From contig JAHCVI010000001.1 of the NCBI GenBank assembly GCA_019096155.1, positions 11,098,001 through 11,162,000 on the forward strand: a stretch of 64,000 nucleotides of DNA, given 5' to 3'. Within the stretch, counting starts at the first letter, position 1. Each line of letters begins with the position of its first letter. The stretch is from Staphylotrichum longicolle (Eukaryota; Ascomycota; Sordariomycetes; Sordariales; Chaetomiaceae). Below are positions 22,997-35,679 of the stretch, piece by piece. The notes under the pieces are model-generated. The model was not told where the DNA came from, did no database searches, and saw only the letters and a list, made by a program, of their open reading frames with translations. The position numbers and the translations under genes are program-made.

Positions 22997-25251
22997 ATGT
23001 CGATCTTTACGTGGTGTAGCCGGCGCGCCGGCGGCCTGGCCATGCTGGTCACGATTGCGCTTTCGTACTGGGTCATCTCGAACGAGCTGGATGCCCGGCG
23101 GTATGACTACAAGTATCAGTCAACCGACAGTCTTAGTGCGCCGCCGTCTTACGATCCGAAACGAGGCGGCAACTGGGTCAAGATATTCTCATACTACTGC
23201 CTGCTCATCCACTTCCTCGTCTTCGTCTTCCCGCTGCGCTCCTGCTGGGCCGTCTTCACCATCACGCGAAGCCTGCGCAAGGCCGCACGCACCAGGGCTC
23301 TGAGGGATATCAAGTTTGGGCACCGCCGCCGTGGCTCGTCGACCTCGCTCTCCAGCTCCGAGACCTTGACCTCGTCGCGGGATATCAGCTCCACCTCGAG
23401 CAGCGAGGCCGGCGATCTGGACCCCGAGTGCTGCGCCGATGCCGACATTGCTCCCGACCGCATCATCCATGCGATTGTCATCCCGAACTACAAGGAGGAA
23501 AACGACACGCTGCGCGAGACGCTCGAGGTCCTGGCCTCGCACCCGCAGGCACGCAACACCTACGATGTAAGTCTCGTCCTTGCTGCTTTGCGCCCCGCAA
23601 TGCCACCTGGCTTGTGTTTCGACGGCTCCGCCGAGTCCATGGTTGAAGTGGCAACCTGTGGAGTAGGGATCTTCAGGGGAACATCTTTTCCGGTTTTGCG
23701 CGACCCATAATTCTCCAAACTGACATGTCCGAAACAGGTCTACCTTGCAATGGAGCAGAGGGAGCACAACGCCGAGACCAAGGCCGCCCGCTTCACCAAC
23801 GAGTTCGCCAAGAAGTTCCGCTCGATTGACTTCACCGTGCACCCGGCCGACATCCCCGGCGAGCTCGCCGGCAAGGGTAGCAACATGGCGTGGGCCGCGC
23901 GCAAGCTCAGCGAGAAGTACAACCTTGGGCAGCGAAAAGACGTGATTGTCACGGGTATCGATGGTAGGTGCTCCACCCGACGGGCCTGGATCTGGGCCGC
24001 CATGCACGTCAGCCTTTCGCTAACCCATTCCGTCCTCCACACAGCCGACAGCCACCTGTCGTCCAATTATTTCGCCCTGGTGACAACCATGCATATGACC
24101 TACCCCGATACGGCGACCACGACCTTGTACTCGGCCCCCATCATCTTCGACCGCAACGCTCACAATGTCCCCGCTATTGTCCGTGTCGCTGACGTCCTGT
24201 GGTCTGCCGCTGGCATGTCCGGGCTCTACAAGGGCTCCTCGGTTGCGCCCCCCACGTCCGTCTACTCTGTGCCCCTCGAACTGGTCGACCGCGTCGGCGG
24301 CTGGGATTGCGACTCTGAGGCCATTGGCGAGGACCTGCACATGTACCTCAAGTGCTTCTTTGCGCTGAATGGCAACCTGACGGTGCGGACCGTGCTCAGC
24401 CCCGTGAGCCAGACGAACGTCACTGGCGGCGGCCGCGGCAAGGGACTTGGTGGCATTGTTACCGACGTCCGCGCTCGGTACAAGCAGGCCCTCAGGCACA
24501 TGTGGGGTGCTCTGGATACCGGCTATGCCCTGAGGAAGGTTGTCGAGGTCTGGAAGGAGAGGAAGCACACCTCGCGGGCTTTCCGGCCTCTGCACACCTC
24601 TCTGTAAGCTCTCCCGCGAGCCAGTTGTTTGGCAGGATTGAGGACTAACGCCAGCCCAGGAACGATGGCTCGGACAGCTACGTCCCTGAGTCGCAGATTG
24701 ACGGCGTGGATGCCGAGGCAACCCCCGAGAGCGGTATCTTCTCCGACGTTGTGACCGACACTCTGAAGTCGCCCGACTGGGAGCGCATCATCGTCCTGTT
24801 CCACCGCCTCTTCGAGGCGCACTTCCTCCCTGTTCAGATGACCATCCTCGTCGTCGCTTCGACTCTGTACATGTGGGCTACCGACGGCACGCCCGATGTG
24901 CATGGCGTCAACTGGATCTTCACCGTCTGCAACGTCCTCCGCACCGCCGGCTTCATGGAAGTCGCCTTCTACCTCTTTCTCTATGAGGGCTTCCACAAGA
25001 TTTGCGTCGAGACGCGCGAGAAGGAGATGGGAGACGCTGGCCTGCTGAAGGGAATGCACTTTTCCCGGAGAGAGGTCAAGACGAACTTCATCGACTACGT
25101 CATGGTCCCGCTCGTCGCGCCCATTTTCGGCTCGATCCCCTGTGCGCAAGCGCAAATATACCACTTCTGGACGCTAGACCTGGTATACACGGTCAGCAAG
25201 AAGGTTACCCGACGGAGAGCGAAATCGGTAACCGTGGATGCTTTGGTATAA
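22997..25251 (+). CDS. Membrane glycosyltransferase, GT2-like (GT-A fold)
   Basis: Four exons: 22997-23566, 23738-23963, 24045-24603 and 24660-25251. The introns are 171, 81 and 56 bp, all GT-AG and in frame, giving 648 residues. Two hydrophobic segments lie at residues ~14-28 and ~62-86. A Ser-rich cytosolic loop follows, then a GT-A catalytic domain: IVIPNYKEENDTL at its start, GKGSNMAWAARKLSE, the metal-binding DAD motif in VTGIDADSH, and CDSEAIGEDLHMY as the acceptor-side acidic motif. The C-terminus has about three further membrane segments and ends with a basic tail (KKVTRRRAKS). This places it with inverting glycosyltransferases that act at a membrane. Donor and acceptor cannot be named from the sequence. 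It is not chitin synthase, since the QxxRW motif is absent. Confidence 0.88.
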
Positions 25252-27937
25252 CGCCACATGGGTCACGACTTTCGATTCGTTTCCGGACTCGGTGCCGCCC
25301 GCGGCCGTCAGCAGCCTTGGCAGCTGGCACGATCTCTCCGAGTGCCGGACCCCTTACTTTTTATTCGCTTCTTGGGAAATGTTTTTGTGTCCGGCGAAGG
25401 CGACAGGCGCGTGTTCCGTTGTTTCGGCCTCTGTTCTTGGTTGACACGGGTTGGAGAAGGCGCACGTGTGTACATCAAACGGACATGATGTTGATAATGC
25501 ATGGCACGGCATCGGCATGGCATCTAGATATGGGGGACTCGATTTTCTTCCTCCTTTTTTTTCCCTTTTCTGTCCCGCTTGCCAGTTTGGCGGCGGGTGC
25601 CTTTACCGGAGTTCTTGGAGCAGGAGAGGAGAGACATCATTATACCGGCAGGAAATTTGGAGGGGGGGGGCATCAAACACGGACGATATCCCGCCTGCTG
25701 GCGCCATTCGCTTAGAGAAAGAGACGGGAGACACGGCAACCAGAGACGTGGCGCAGGCACACACATCTACGACAAGAGCCGAGTCGAACAAGGATTAACG
25801 ACAATGGGGCGTTTCCGAGAGTCAAAGGAAGGAAAGTTGCCGTTTTGCCGCCTGGGATCTGCTAGGCCCGGGCGCGCAGGCAAGAGATGACGATGGGAAT
25901 GGGGCCCTAGGATCCGTGACTGGGACGAAGGCGTTCGCCCAGGGGGTTCCCCTAATATCACACTTTCTAGCCCCCTAATATTTAATGTTACAACCATGTA
26001 CATACCGAGAGAATACGGTGAGGGTGGGGGGCACCACGGCATCCGATACCTTTGAGGCGGATGGGGGTGTGGTGTTCCCAACTGGGTGAGGGAGTTGGAG
26101 AAGGGGGTGGACGGATGGCGCCATGCTGAGGGGGAGGTTTGTTATCATGTATCGCCTTTTAGTGTTAGCCTCACTTCCTTTGCCGAAGGGAAAGGGCTGG
26201 AGTTGATATTGGACGCTATTCTTTTGAGATGGCATGGGCGTTTGGAGAGAGGAAGAATACAAATTCACCACGCTCGCTATGGCCTGCGCATATCTGATCC
26301 TATCTTTTCTTCCTTTGCTGCACTCACCGAGTGAAACAATGGCTTTCTCACACGGCGTTGGTCGAGAACCGCGTCGAGTGACATCCGTTCCTTTCGGAGA
26401 GCTCACCTCGTTTAGACTTGCTGCATTCAGCTCTCGCGCACTTACACAGCCTTCCTGGCCCGACAGAACACTCCATATTGAACTCGGCAGGATTTGATGC
26501 AATGTCCCGTCGTTGGGCTGACTTGTCTTCTTCGCCTTATAACTACCCGCAGAAAATGCCCCAACGTCCAGTTCCCACAATGCGCGCCCAACCACAAAGC
26601 CCCCCGATTCGAACGCGGAGACGCAAGGTCCTTGTTACACCTCTGAGGTGTGGAGTCCGGATGCATCCCGGAGGTAGGTTGCACGTTGGAACTTGTTCCG
26701 TCCCCTGCGCGACCTACCGCCCCGCCAAATCCTTCCCAGGTTTTTGGGGTCACAACAAGGTGTGGCGGAGCGGATTAGCCCTTTAGTTTTCTTCCCTTGT
26801 TCGCTTGTTGTTGGCTGAGTAAGACGGTGAGGGTCCCGTGCGTGTCAAGGCACTTTCTCACACAACCTGGGGTGGTCGTCGTTGTTGTTTCCTTGTCGTT
26901 TCGTTGGTTCGGGCTTGGCGGGGGATTCTTGGGGTTTGGCATGGGCGGTGTCGTCAGCGGTTTTTTGGCTGTTGGTTCCTTCCAGATTCATTTACTTTCT
27001 GGTCACTGGTTGGCTATGAGCAATACGTCAGTTGGTGGTCCCAAGGAGGCGATTAAAAAATGCCGCTTCCACTTGGTAGCTTGCGCGGCTTGGGCTGAGT
27101 TGTTTCTTGTGTGTGGAGTTGATGGGGTGTTTCGGATGTGGCTGTGTAGCTGGGCAACTTGGCCTGCATGGGACGATGACGATGGCCACGCGACGGGGCG
27201 GATATTGTTAAGGAGATACTTCTTGCGTGTCGCACGTGTGGGGGGGATGGAGGGCGGAGGAGGTGATGGGGAGCTCCAAGTTGTCAGAAGTTCAGACGGG
27301 GGGACCTTGCTGTCGACGGTGCGGTCCCAGCGGTCCCAAGCTCAGGCCAGAGCGTGCCTTGTTTCTTTTTGCAGACAAGGAAGTTTGTAACTGAGAAGAT
27401 TGGCAAAGATTGGCCACACGGTCGCCTCCCTGCCCCAAATACACCGTACCTTACGCTGGAACGGAAATCTGGTGGACGGTCCCTCCTGGGCTCCGAGTCC
27501 CTCCGGTGCCATTGTCAGAGCATTCATGTCATGGGACTCAGACGTTGACTCGGTCCCGCACCTACACACACGTGTCTAACTAGCGGACACAAAGCGATCA
27601 TACGTCCCTCGAACCTGAGACGAAAGTTCACTTATCCGTCCGTGTCCGGCTGCAAAACCTTTGTTCCGAGCGCCTTCGGAGGCTGGGACAATGACAGCCA
27701 ATCAACGCATGAATCGGGCGCCACTCGGTCCGTAAGACGAGGCCCCGGCGCCGGGGTTTTGACGGCCGGATCTTACGAGCCGGGGCCGAGCCTCCGGCAC
27801 CTCTCGGGGCCCCCTTCTTGGTGGGAGATGAACAAATCCAAACTTAAAAACTAGCTGGAATGTCCCTTGCCATGTCAAAGACGGGCTTTTCAGGTTTGTA
27901 GCACTCCAATATAGCAACCGGATTATCCTATCTCGCC
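25252..27937. other. Intergenic region without supported gene
   Basis: The start contains the 3' flank of the glycosyltransferase gene. G-rich tracts are frequent (for example about 25662-25671) and there are scattered short ORFs on both strands. One 197-codon plus-strand frame at 26797-27390 is low-complexity (Val, Gly, Trp) and unlike the neighbouring proteins, so it is not called. Confidence 0.5.
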
Positions 27938-28846
27938 ATGGCACACAAAGACGCCCGCAAGACTATCCGCATTGGGGTGTTCATCCCCACAGATTGCCAG
28001 CTCCTCGACATGGCCTGCGTAGACGTGTTTGGCACCATGAGCTACGAGTACATCTCCATGTTGGGCGATTTGGCCCCGGCTCCAATCGTCAATCTCGCCC
28101 CGAGCGTGCAGATATTCTGTAGATCTCCCCGTGCTCCCTTCTCTCATTCATGGCACTGACGCCCGCCCTTTTTTTTCAAAATCGGCAGATATCTCCATGG
28201 TTCAGCCAGGCGAGCTCATCCCTTTAACCTCGACCGCAAAGCTCACCTGCACGCACCACCTTTCCGACCCCGTCGTCCAACCAGGCCGGTTGGACATGGT
28301 CCTCGTTCCTGGGCCGGACCCGTCGATCAACTTTGACAAAATAAAGGAGGCGACGGACTGGCTTGCAGCCCACGCGGCGCAGCCTGACACGGATATTTTG
28401 AGTATTTGCACGGGCATCTACCTCTGTGGTGCCGCCGGCCTGTTGAAGGGGAGGAAGGCTTGCGGGCCGAGGGGGCTACAGGGGGATCTCGCGAAGAAGT
28501 TTGAAGGCGTGGAATGGGTGGGGGACAAGATGAGATGGGTCAAGGATGGGAATCTTTGGAGCAGTGGTGAGTTTTGTCCTTGTTCTGTGAACCGCTTGGC
28601 TGTCAAGGATGGAAAGGCGCTGACCGCAACGCAGGTGGCATCACCAACGGCAATGATCTAGTCGCGGCGTATGCCAGGCTCAGTGGTCGGTTTCCTGGGC
28701 CCGTGGCCGAGATGGGTCTGGCCATGACCGACACGGGAGATCGGCCGCAGCTGTATGGGACTGGGAATGTGGGGTTCACAATAGGCATTGTGTGGCAGGC
28801 TGTGAAGGCCATGTTCATGGGCATTGGGAAGTCGAAGACTGCTTGA
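27938..28846 (+). CDS. DJ-1/PfpI (ThiJ) family protein
   Basis: Three exons: 27938-28118, 28189-28566 and 28635-28846. The introns are 70 and 68 bp (GTAGAT...CAG and GTGAGT...CAG), giving 256 residues. The fold belongs to the class I glutamine-amidotransferase-like superfamily. The N-terminal strand IRIGVFIPTDCQLLDMACVD carries the early acidic residues. The nucleophile-elbow cysteine is in ILSICTGIYLCGAAGLLKGR, residues ~130-150. The later motif VEWVGDKMRWVKDGNLWSSG is typical of the AraC-associated/isonitrile-hydratase-like branch, as is SGGITNGNDL. The His that usually follows the elbow in this branch (THW) is here replaced by a Cys-Gly-Pro-Arg sequence, so the catalytic dyad may differ. 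Substrate unknown. No targeting signal is visible; probably cytosolic. Confidence 0.88.
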
Positions 28847-29500
28847 TAAATCAAACAAAAGCTATGGGATGTAAGATACGAAGATGATCCGATGTCGGTC
28901 CTGTGAGGATCGCGTTCGCCTGATTTTTGCAGCCTCAAACTCAAAAACAGTCTCCAACGGATCCATTGTTTTCGCAGTTGTGTAGCCTGCATGTAAATCG
29001 TGATGTGAGAAGCTCCTGACTTTGCGATTGATGCCTGTCATAGGTCATTGAGCGATGAGCGGGTTTGTCTGCAGAGAACTCTGGAGGGTAGTTCGCACAC
29101 TCAGGCTCTTCAGGGTCTTGGGGTTCCAAAGACAGCGCCAGGCTCCACTTTCCCAAACATCACCATGAGGACCCTAGACTGAGAGCAGCAGGCGGTGACA
29201 GTATCAGCGGGGTCCATGCTGGTTGGCCGGGAAGCCAGCAGGGCGATAAGCTCTTATCGGCCGAAAACTGTGGGGCGGCTCCAAATTTTTCTGACCTTGA
29301 AGCTCCGTCTTGCCTGAAGTATTTCTGCAGAACTGACTTTTGGACCAAGACCGAGTCCCCTCGCTGTTCTTCACATTTTCACTCCTCCCTCTGCAACTGC
29401 ATAACCAGGCTGCCGGTGATACATCTCATTTCAAGTGTATTCTCGAGTCCATTTGCCGAATACTTGTATCTCGGTTTTTATCAATTCAGACTTATTCAAG
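28847..29500. other. Intergenic region, 3' of DJ-1 gene and promoter of FKBP gene
   Basis: Gene-free. The last ~150 bp before 29501 are T/C-rich and end in CAAG-ATG, a good fungal start context. Confidence 0.6.
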
Positions 29501-31088
29501 ATGTCGCCGCTTCTGCCTGTCGCCGTCTACGGCCTGGAGGTCCCCGCGGGGGAGGTCTTGGTCCCTGCCGAGATTGAGTTCCCGGCGACCGTACGTCTGA
29601 CTTTGCAACTGCTAAGTGTCGCTGCTAACAATCTCGAACAGATCCGCATCACCATGGCAGCCATTGACCCCACCGCTGCGCCTGAGACTGACGGCCAGGG
29701 CAACCTCCCCTCCATCCCTCGCTCGACCCTGAAGATCTACAAGGCGAACGTTGATGACGAGGACGAGGATGAGGACTACCTTGAGTCGCTCCTCGGTGGC
29801 GGTGATGATGATGAGTCGGACGAGGATGATGAGGAGGCGAACGGTGGCCCCAGCGACCCGTCCAAGTCCAAGAAGGCCCGCCGGGATGCCGCTATCAAGA
29901 AGCTGCTTGCGGCTACCCAGGAGGACTCTGATGACGAGATGGAGGACGCTAAGCCCAATGGCACCAAGAGCAAGGGCAAGGCGAAGGCCAGCGAGGATGA
30001 GGAGGAGAGCGAGGAGGAGGAGGAGGATGACAGTGAGCTCAACATGGAGGAGTACGTCGTCTGCACTCTCGACACCGAGCGCGTAAGTCTACACTTGTCT
30101 ACCTTCCGAGCCATCAATTACAACCCGGCTAACTTGTGTCCCAGACCTACCAACAACCCATCGACATCACCGTCGGCGAGGGCGAGAAGATCTTTTTCAG
30201 CGTCAAGGGCACTCACACTGTCTACCTCACCGGCAACTACGTCGTTCCCCAGGACGAGGAAGAGGAGGATGACGAGGAGGATTCTGATGACGAGTACGAC
30301 CTTCCTCCCGGCATGGAGCTCGAGGACGACTCGGATGAGATGAGCGACGAGCTGGACGACATCGACGGCGTCCCCCGGGTCAAGGAGATTGACACCGATG
30401 AGGAGGAGGCCCCCAAGCTCGTTGAGACCAAGAAGGGCAAGAACAAGCGGGCTGCCGAGGAGGAGGCCGAGGGGCTCGACGAGATGATGGCCAAGGATGA
30501 GAAGAAGCTCAGCAAGAAGCAGCAAAAGAAGCTCAAGAACAACCAGGGCGAGGCTGTTGCCGCCGAGGCCAAGGCCAAAGAGGCGTCCGCCGCCAAGGGT
30601 GACAAGAAGGTTCAGTTCGCCAAGAACCTGGAGCAGGGCCCGACCGGCCCCGCCAAGGACAAGGCCGAGAACAAGGGCGACAAGAAGGGTGCCCTCGGCG
30701 TGAAGGTTGTTCAGGGCGTCACCATCGACGACCGCAAGGCTGGCACTGGCCGCTCCGCCAAGGCCGGCGACCGGGTCGGTATGCGCTACATTGGCAAGCT
30801 CCAGAACGGCAAGGTGTTCGACTGTAAGTGCCCCTGATGCTGAGCATTGGAATCGATCCACAATCTAACTTTGACTGCACAGCCAACAAGAAGGGCGCGC
30901 CGTTCTCCTTCAAGCTCGGCAAGGGCGAGGTCATCAAGGGCTGGGACATTGGTGTTGCCGGCATGGCGGTCGGCGGTGAGCGCCGCCTGACCATCCCCGC
31001 CCACCTCGCCTACGGCAGCCGGGCGATTCCCGGCATCCCGGCCAACAGCACGCTCATCTTCGACGTGAAGCTTCTCGAGATCAAGTAA
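29501..31088 (+). CDS. fpr4: Nucleolar FKBP-type peptidyl-prolyl isomerase (Fpr3/Fpr4 type)
   Basis: Four exons: 29501-29590, 29642-30082, 30145-30823 and 30883-31088. The introns are 51, 62 and 59 bp, giving 471 residues. The N-terminal nucleoplasmin-like region starts MSPLLPVAVYGLEVPAGE. It is followed by two acidic Asp/Glu tracts (residues ~75-145 and ~175-225) and lysine-rich stretches such as KKLSKKQQKKLKNN that serve as nuclear/nucleolar signals. The C-terminal FKBP domain (residues ~365-471) includes GDRVGMRYIGKL, FSFKLGKGEVIKGWDIGV, GGERRLTIPAHLAYGSR and the terminal STLIFDVKLLEIK. Family members isomerise prolines in histone tails and act in chromatin silencing and rDNA control. The order and length match yeast Fpr3/4, which are closely related, so the choice of fpr4 is nominal. 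Confidence 0.94.
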
Positions 31089-31816
31089 ACGACTGCCTAG
31101 ACAAGTGTGTGTACTTGTCAGGGGCTGGGCGCGGTTTGCCATGTCTCGGTATGCTAAGCGCGGCGTCGGTCGTGGGTTTCACTGTACTTTATGACTGTTT
31201 CTATCTCTCTTGCTTCCCTCCGAGCCTCGAGGTCTGGGACGCTTAATTTCCTTTCATGGAGGCTTCTGACCTGGCGTGGTCTGCGAGGATCCCTTGCTCT
31301 CTGGGGAGCAGACGGACGGTTTGACGGGATGACGAGGTCTACATTGCATCTGGGTCGGCGAACTGAAAAGTCCTTTCTGGACGGGTTTTCCTTTTGTACT
31401 TTTGGTTTTCTGTCTTGTTCATAGGCGCCTTGATATCTCGCAATTTCGAGGGTACTTTCAGCCAGTTCTGCTTGATCTCCTGTGAATCCATGCATTGGGC
31501 GGGGTGTGTTGGAGTGCGTCGAGAGCCACGCCTGCTATAACTTTCTGGGCTGTTTCCATGCCGCCGGACATGCTGCGAGCAATGACGATGGCACACACGG
31601 GGAAAGCACGCTCGAGGTAGGGCACACGCTCCTGTTCTTGGATCATCCACTTAACCGACTTGACGTCTGGGCTTCTCCCATCCAGCTACGGCTGCAAATG
31701 CGATGCCTCTCTGAGCCGCCGTTTGCATCTCCCCCCGACTCTCGCTAGCTTTAGGGGCTCACCATAGATACATGACAGCATTACCAGCCGCTTCTTGATG
31801 GACTGGGCACACCGAC
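31089..31816. other. Intergenic region between FKBP gene and kinase gene
   Basis: No coding chain is supported. Minus-strand frames of about 60-113 codons overlap one another without shared domain signal. Confidence 0.5.
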
Positions 31817-34800
31817 ATGACCGAGCATCTCGTCCAGGATCCAGGTCAAACGGGCGACTCGCCTCCGGGACTGGAGATTACGGCGGGTCCTGTCTCGAAC
31901 GACAGCTCGCTCACTCCAGCTAAATCCAGCTCTACGCTCTCTTCCAAGCTTCGCCGCCACGGAGTCAAGGTTGTTTCCGCGCTCAAGTCGCTGACCAACA
32001 GCTGTGAGTGCTTTCCGAAAGAGACGGTCTGATATCATGCTGACCTCTTCGTTGCCAGCCTCGGAACAACCTACCGTCCCAGAACCAACGAGTACAGCAC
32101 CGGAGGCCCAGAAGTCAAAGTCGGTCTTTGCCTTGGGTATACACAAGATGTCCAACGTAGTATTCCGGCCTCCTCTGGAGCCAACCGTCGTGCGCAGGGC
32201 ATCCGCGAAAGGCCGGCCGTTGTTGAAGCAAACGTTCCAAGACGTGGATGCAGTGCCGATATCATCAGCCTCTGCATCCAGCCCAGGCTACGCGGCTGGC
32301 TCGCACACCAACTCCAGCAAGACTAGCACTTCCAACAGCAACTCACCCACCACGGCGCTTAACTCGCCGGCCAAGTCTTCTTTGGACTCTCTCTTCAGAA
32401 ACAAAGATCCCAACACTGTAGCCCGCAACCGAGGACGGTACCCCGATCTCAGCCCGCGTCGCGCCCGCCGCACCCCGGGCATCGACGCTAGCGGGACGCC
32501 CCCATCTTCTCCGAAAACCAACCTCGAGTCAATCCAGGAACTGTCCCCGGGCCGTTTCGCCCCCGGCATCGCGACCGTCGAGCGCGCCGCCGCCGCCAAG
32601 ATCTACCTCGAGACGTACTTCAATCAGCACCTCGCCTCGGGCCCTTCGCCGCGGCAGATGCGGCAGCAAATCCTCGAGACGGACCTGTTCAACCGCGCCC
32701 GCGAGCGGGGCGTGCCGCTGAGCGCGGCCGAGACGCAGGGCGTGCGCGCCCGGTTCTGCCGGCGCGAGAGTGCGTACCTGCGCGAGTCGCGGGTGATGAA
32801 GGCGAAGCAGCTCGCCATGTTTGGTGGTGGTGGTGGGAGTAGACGGCGCGCAGAGCGGTGCCCGGTCAGTGAGTATGAGACGATCAAGGTGCTGGGGAAG
32901 GGGAGCTTTGGGGTGGTGAGGCTGGTGAGGGACTCTCGGAAGCGTCAGGTGTATGCGATGAAGGTGATCAGGAAGGGCAAGATGCTGAAGACGAGTCAGG
33001 AGGGGCATCTAAGGGCTGAGAGGGACATGCTGGTGGCCAGCGAGGGCTCGAGATGGTGAGTTCTATTTCTCGTTCCGGGTTTTTGGGTGTGTTTTTGACG
33101 TTGAAGCCAGGATCGTGCCCCTTGTTGCCAGTTTCCAGGACGTCTCGAACTTGTACCTGGTGATGGAGTACATGCCCGGCGGCGACTTTCTGAGCCTCCT
33201 AATCCGCGAGAACGTCCTGCACGAGTCCGTGGCGCGCTTCTACGTGGCGGAGATTATCCTGTGCGTTGAGGCGGCGCACTCGCTCAAGTGCATCCACCGC
33301 GACATCAAGCCCGACAACTTCCTGGTCTCGGCGTCGGGCCACCTTAAGATCAGCGACTTTGGTCTGGCCTTCGATGGGCATTGGTCCCACGACACGACCT
33401 ACTACAACAGCCACCGGTAGAGCCTGGTGAAGAAGCTGGGCATCCGCGTTGACGGCGACGAGGAAGACAGGGACGAGAGCCGCTGCTCCGACGCCAAGAA
33501 GCGGTCCAACGGCATGACGACGGGCATGGAGAAGCATGACAAAAAGGACATGGATGACGGCGAGCCTCTGCTGAACTGGCGCAACCGCTACGGCACTCGC
33601 AAGGCGGCGAGGAGTATTGTCGGAACGAGCCAGTACATGGCGCCCGAGGTGATCGAAGGGAGACGATACGATGCGCGATGTGACTAGTGGAGCGTCGGCG
33701 TCATCCTGTTTGAGTGCATCTACGGCCATACCCCCTTTTTGTCTGAGGAGGGCCGGCATCAGACCAAGGAGAATATCCTGAGGCACCACGAGACCTTTGG
33801 CTTCCCGCCGCGCCCCTCTGTGTCTCGCCGCTGTCAGCACTTGATGCTCTCTCTCATTACAGACAGAGAGTACCGGTTGTGCTCAGAGCGCTACCGCATG
33901 AAGGACCTTGTCACGTCATCTTCTTCATCCTCCAGCTCCAAGGCCGGGTCCAGGATGCGCGACTTCGCGGGCCGGTACGTGTTCCCCTACGATGCCGAGG
34001 ACATCAAGGCGCACAAGTGGTTCCGCAACATGCCCTGGGAACGACTCCACGAGCTGGAGCCGCCGATCGTACCCAGGCTGCGCTCGGTCGACGACACGCA
34101 GTACTTTGACGACGGCGGCTCCGTGAGCGACGACGTGAGCGAGAGCGAGGCAGAGGACGAGGGCCACGCCGTGGCGGATGCCAACGACGGTGCCGCCGAG
34201 AGAGTGCCAGAGCTGGTCTTTCCCTCCCCCTCCTCTCTCCTTCCGACAACCAGCTGGGCGCCTCTCGCATCGTACCCTCCCCAATCCCAAGACCCACGCG
34301 GCGGCTACTTTCCTGACTACACCGCAACCAGCCCCTGCACCACCACCAGCAACCCCAATCCCTACTCGACAACTCCTCTGGCACTTACTCTGCCGTCGTT
34401 CGAATCTCCCATCACTCCGCACACTCACCCCCACCACCCCCCGATTCTCTTCCCGCCTAGCCCCCTTACCAACTCTAACCCCAGCCCCAACTCCGCCAAG
34501 TTCAACAACACCCCGCATCCTCACCCACCGGGCCCGCTCTCGCAGGAACAACTGGCCTTCCTCCGGCCGCTGCGGTACCCGCTCCAGACGCTGGGCGTCA
34601 CGGCGCTCGCGACGCCGGCCGCACGACGTGGACGGCAAGCTGCGCACGCTTGAGCTGTGCCTGGAGCAGATGGCGGACGCGACCGAGGCGGAGCGGGCGC
34701 ACCTGAGGGAGTTTGTGAGGCGGTTCGGGGCCGCCGCGGGGTGTACCGTTGGGGCTGGTGCTGCTACAGCAGGGGGTGGGGTGGTGGTTGGGGTGCTGGG

Positions 34801-35152
34801 GTAAGAGGGAGAGGGAGCGCAAGAGGCCGCGGGATCGGCTGTTGCGGGATGCGGGGACGAAGGGGTGGTTATGGAGGTCAGGAAACAGACGGCTTTTCTG
34901 GGGTATGAGTGGACGAGGATGGGGAGGGAGGAGGGGCATCTTGGGGATGGCGGGTTGGGTTTGGATGGAGAAGGGGGTGGGGAGAATGATCTTGATGGGA
35001 GGGGACCTGAGGGATGGGGAGAGGGGCATGTCGTCGGGGTGCCTGGGCTGGAGGGTCGCCGGCCGGGTGTACAGCAGCCTGGGTTTCAGGGGCTGGGGGA
35101 TGATGTGGCGCTGATGCGGGCTATGTATAGCGGTCCGTGGAGTCTGCGATGA
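31817..35152 (+). pseudogene. NDR-like AGC protein kinase gene, broken by two in-frame TAG codons and C-terminal frame changes
   Basis: The gene model starts at ATG 31817, with introns at 32004-32058 and 33056-33110 (GT-AG, in frame). A Ser-rich N-terminal half leads to an NDR-type N-terminal regulatory region (MRQQILETDLFNRARERGV) and a kinase domain. All core motifs remain: GKGSFGVVRLV, AMKVIRKGKML, HRDIKPDNFL, SDFGLAF and SQYMAPEVIEG. Two TAG stops interrupt the open frame, at 33418-33420 (after NSHR, before SLVKKLGI) and at 33685-33687 (RCD-stop-WSVGVILFE, where the family has Trp-Trp). Homology resumes in the same frame after each. From ~34610 the conserved C-terminus (GKLRTLELCLEQMADAT, RPRDRLLRDAGTKG, VMEVRKQTAFLGYEWTRM) is spread over three frame changes. 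Each core motif is still readable, so decay is recent or the sequence has errors. I know of no intron arrangement that removes the first stop without losing conserved residues. Confidence 0.8.
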
Positions 35153-35418
35153 ATTGGGTGGTTTGGTGAGATTGGTGAGGAAAGGAACATGCATCGATAG
35201 AGCGAGTAGTCAGATATTGGGTGCCGAGTTGAGCTGAGTAGCAATAAAGAGTATCAACATTTGAGTGCTTGATTATGTCCGAGGTTTGTAGAGGCTGGGC
35301 TATGTCTGCTGGCATCCCGAACGGGTAGACTCGACGTTGGCGGTGGCCAACAGGTAGATTCTCGTTGTGTTGGGTGAGGGGTACTTGTTCACACCATCTC
35401 TCGTCTATACTCACTCAT

Positions 35419-35646
35419 TTATCCTGCCTTCTCCCCATTTGCAGCCGCGGCGTCAACCAGCGCCTCCCTCAACCTCGCCAGCGCCTCCATCACGGTGGCC
35501 TCACGAACCCGCTCCCTCGACCCAGGGAACATGAAAGGCCCCAACCCCTTGGTCCCCGTGGGCGAGGCAATCCCAATGTACACGGTGCCCGCGGGCTTGC
35601 CGTCCTGCTTGTCGGGCCCGGCCACGCCCGTGGTCCCGATCCCCCA

Positions 35647-35679
<33 letters not shown>

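Noticed and set aside
26797..27390. 197-codon ORF between glycosyltransferase and DJ-1 genes
   Set aside because: Low-complexity Val/Gly/Trp composition, no domain, no usable context.
33418..33687. Introns removing the two TAG codons of the kinase gene
   Set aside because: Sequence on both sides of each stop is conserved kinase sequence in the same frame, and no donor/acceptor pair removes the stops without deleting conserved residues.
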